Shown here piece by piece: positions 26,706 through 27,085 of a DNA stretch of 27,085 bases. Position 1 is the stretch's first letter. Every line of letters begins with the position of its first letter. The notes under the pieces are model-generated. The model was not told the DNA's origin. It worked only from the letters and a program-made list of their open reading frames with translations, and did not search any database. The DNA is from an uncultured Rickettsiales bacterium (GTDB lineage Bacteria > Pseudomonadota > Alphaproteobacteria > UBA8366), in contig CAJWTF010000039.1 in NCBI GenBank assembly GCA_913046825.1, positions 1 through 27,085 on the forward strand, in the 5' to 3' direction. A program made the translations under genes and the position numbers.

Positions 26706-26859
26706 ATGGCGAAGAAAATCTTAACCGTCGAAGATAACGAGCTTAATATGAAGCTCTTCCATGATTTGCTTGAGTCATAAGGCTACGACATCTTGCAGAC
26801 GCGGGATGGGATGGAAGCTCTTAAAATCGCCCGAGCAAAATGCCTGACTTGATTTTCAT
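26706..26859 (+). pseudogene. divK: divK remnant: nonsense codon, frameshift and lost 3' half
   Basis: DivK is a single-domain response regulator that steers CtrA-dependent cell-cycle control in alphaproteobacteria. The ATG at 26706 has AAGGG about 7 nt upstream and opens AKKILTVEDNELNMKLFHDL, an almost canonical DivK start with the acidic pocket E9-D10. TAA at 26778-26780 follows LLES at codon 25. Past it the frame continues GYDILQTRDGMEALKIA, then a 1-nt loss near 26833 shifts it to MPDLIFM. Similarity stops at about 26860, just before the expected phospho-acceptor Asp. The next bases belong to a PleD-like receiver. Position beside dinB fits the usual dinB-divK-pleD order. Confidence 0.8.
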
Positions 26860-27085
26860 GAGTATATGCAAGTGGAGACCGCCCAGAGCGGTACCGAAGC
26901 GCTTGCCGCTATAGAAACAGACCCTCCTGATATCGTCCTGCTGGATCTGATGATGCCCGAAATGGACGGGTTCGAGGTTTGCGAGCGGATAAAGAACAAC
27001 CTTGAGACGACCCATATACCGGTGATGATGGTGACCGCGTTTTCCGATCTGACAGATCTGGTTCGTGGATTGGAAGCCGGGGCCG
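26860..27085 (+). pseudogene. pleD: PleD-like first receiver domain, 5' end missing (runs off right edge)
   Basis: PleD is a response regulator with two receiver domains and a GGDEF output that makes c-di-GMP. From 26860 a frame reads EYMQVETAQSGTEAL, then IVLLDLMMPEMDGFEVCERI with the phospho-acceptor Asp, then HIPVMMVTAFSDLTDLVRGL and LEAGA to the window end. This is the receiver from beta-2 onward. The usual first 30-35 residues, including the acidic pocket, are absent and replaced by divK sequence. Translation could begin at the ATG at 26866, giving a receiver without its Mg-binding residues. Whether the downstream GGDEF part survives lies outside the window. Confidence 0.75.

Noticed and set aside
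16742..26780. Stop-codon recoding (TAG in slyX, TAA in divK read as Gln or Glu)
   Set aside because: TAA and TAG end intact genes in the same window (for example ndk with TAA), and divK also has a frameshift and deletion, so mutation or error is simpler.

Overview
The window is a gene-dense chromosomal segment from an alphaproteobacterium, most likely a Rhodospirillales-like lineage. The evidence is the set of lineage-typical genes: an HdaA-type DnaA regulator, an EipB/DUF1849 envelope protein, a 44-residue aa3-oxidase subunit IV, a DinB polymerase with an N-terminal zinc finger, and a DivK/PleD locus beside dinB. Genes lie on both strands and spacers are mostly under 150 bp. No gap exceeds 300 bp. 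I see no rRNA, tRNA, CRISPR array, transposase or phage gene.

Layout, left to right. (1) 1-3385: the start of an ABC-F ATPase (minus), ndk (plus), a small cytochrome oxidase subunit gene (minus), then purN and purM (minus). ndk and the small gene converge on a bidirectional hairpin terminator. (2) 3479-6969: a plus-strand run of DUF2066 exported protein, CDP-alcohol phosphatidyltransferase, AI-2E/PerM-type permease and hdaA. The last two junctions are ATGA and GTGA overlaps. (3) 6975-10016: SDR oxidoreductase and CaiB-type CoA-transferase continuing the hdaA direction, then a lone frameshifted DppB-type permease on the minus strand. These look inserted between hdaA and the polyphosphate genes. 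(4) 10055-16873: SixA phosphatase (minus), ppk1 and ppx (plus), M23 peptidase and rnd (minus), and slyX with an in-frame TAG. (5) 16983-19733: a DHA2 MFS exporter and a second CaiB-type CoA-transferase. (6) 19834-25621: aspS, a small GGDEF cyclase, a 2-hydroxyacid dehydrogenase, eipB and dinB. (7) 25623-27085: a Mak-like ROK fructokinase 1 nt from dinB, then a broken divK running into the middle of a pleD receiver domain.

Functional themes are purine and nucleotide supply (purMN, ndk), polyphosphate turnover (ppk, ppx), replication and repair control (hdaA, dinB), envelope maintenance (M23, eipB, DUF2066, phosphatidyltransferase) and CoA-ester metabolism (two CaiB proteins, SDR).

The most notable signal is disruption at three unlinked loci: a 1-nt loss in the permease, a nonsense codon in slyX, and a nonsense codon, a frameshift and a fusing deletion at divK/pleD. 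The large housekeeping genes are intact. Real gene decay and errors in a draft or metagenome assembly both remain possible. I did not find a clearly new multigene system. The best candidates for follow-up are the divK/pleD junction and the hdaA-linked SDR, which lacks the classical catalytic Tyr and Lys.
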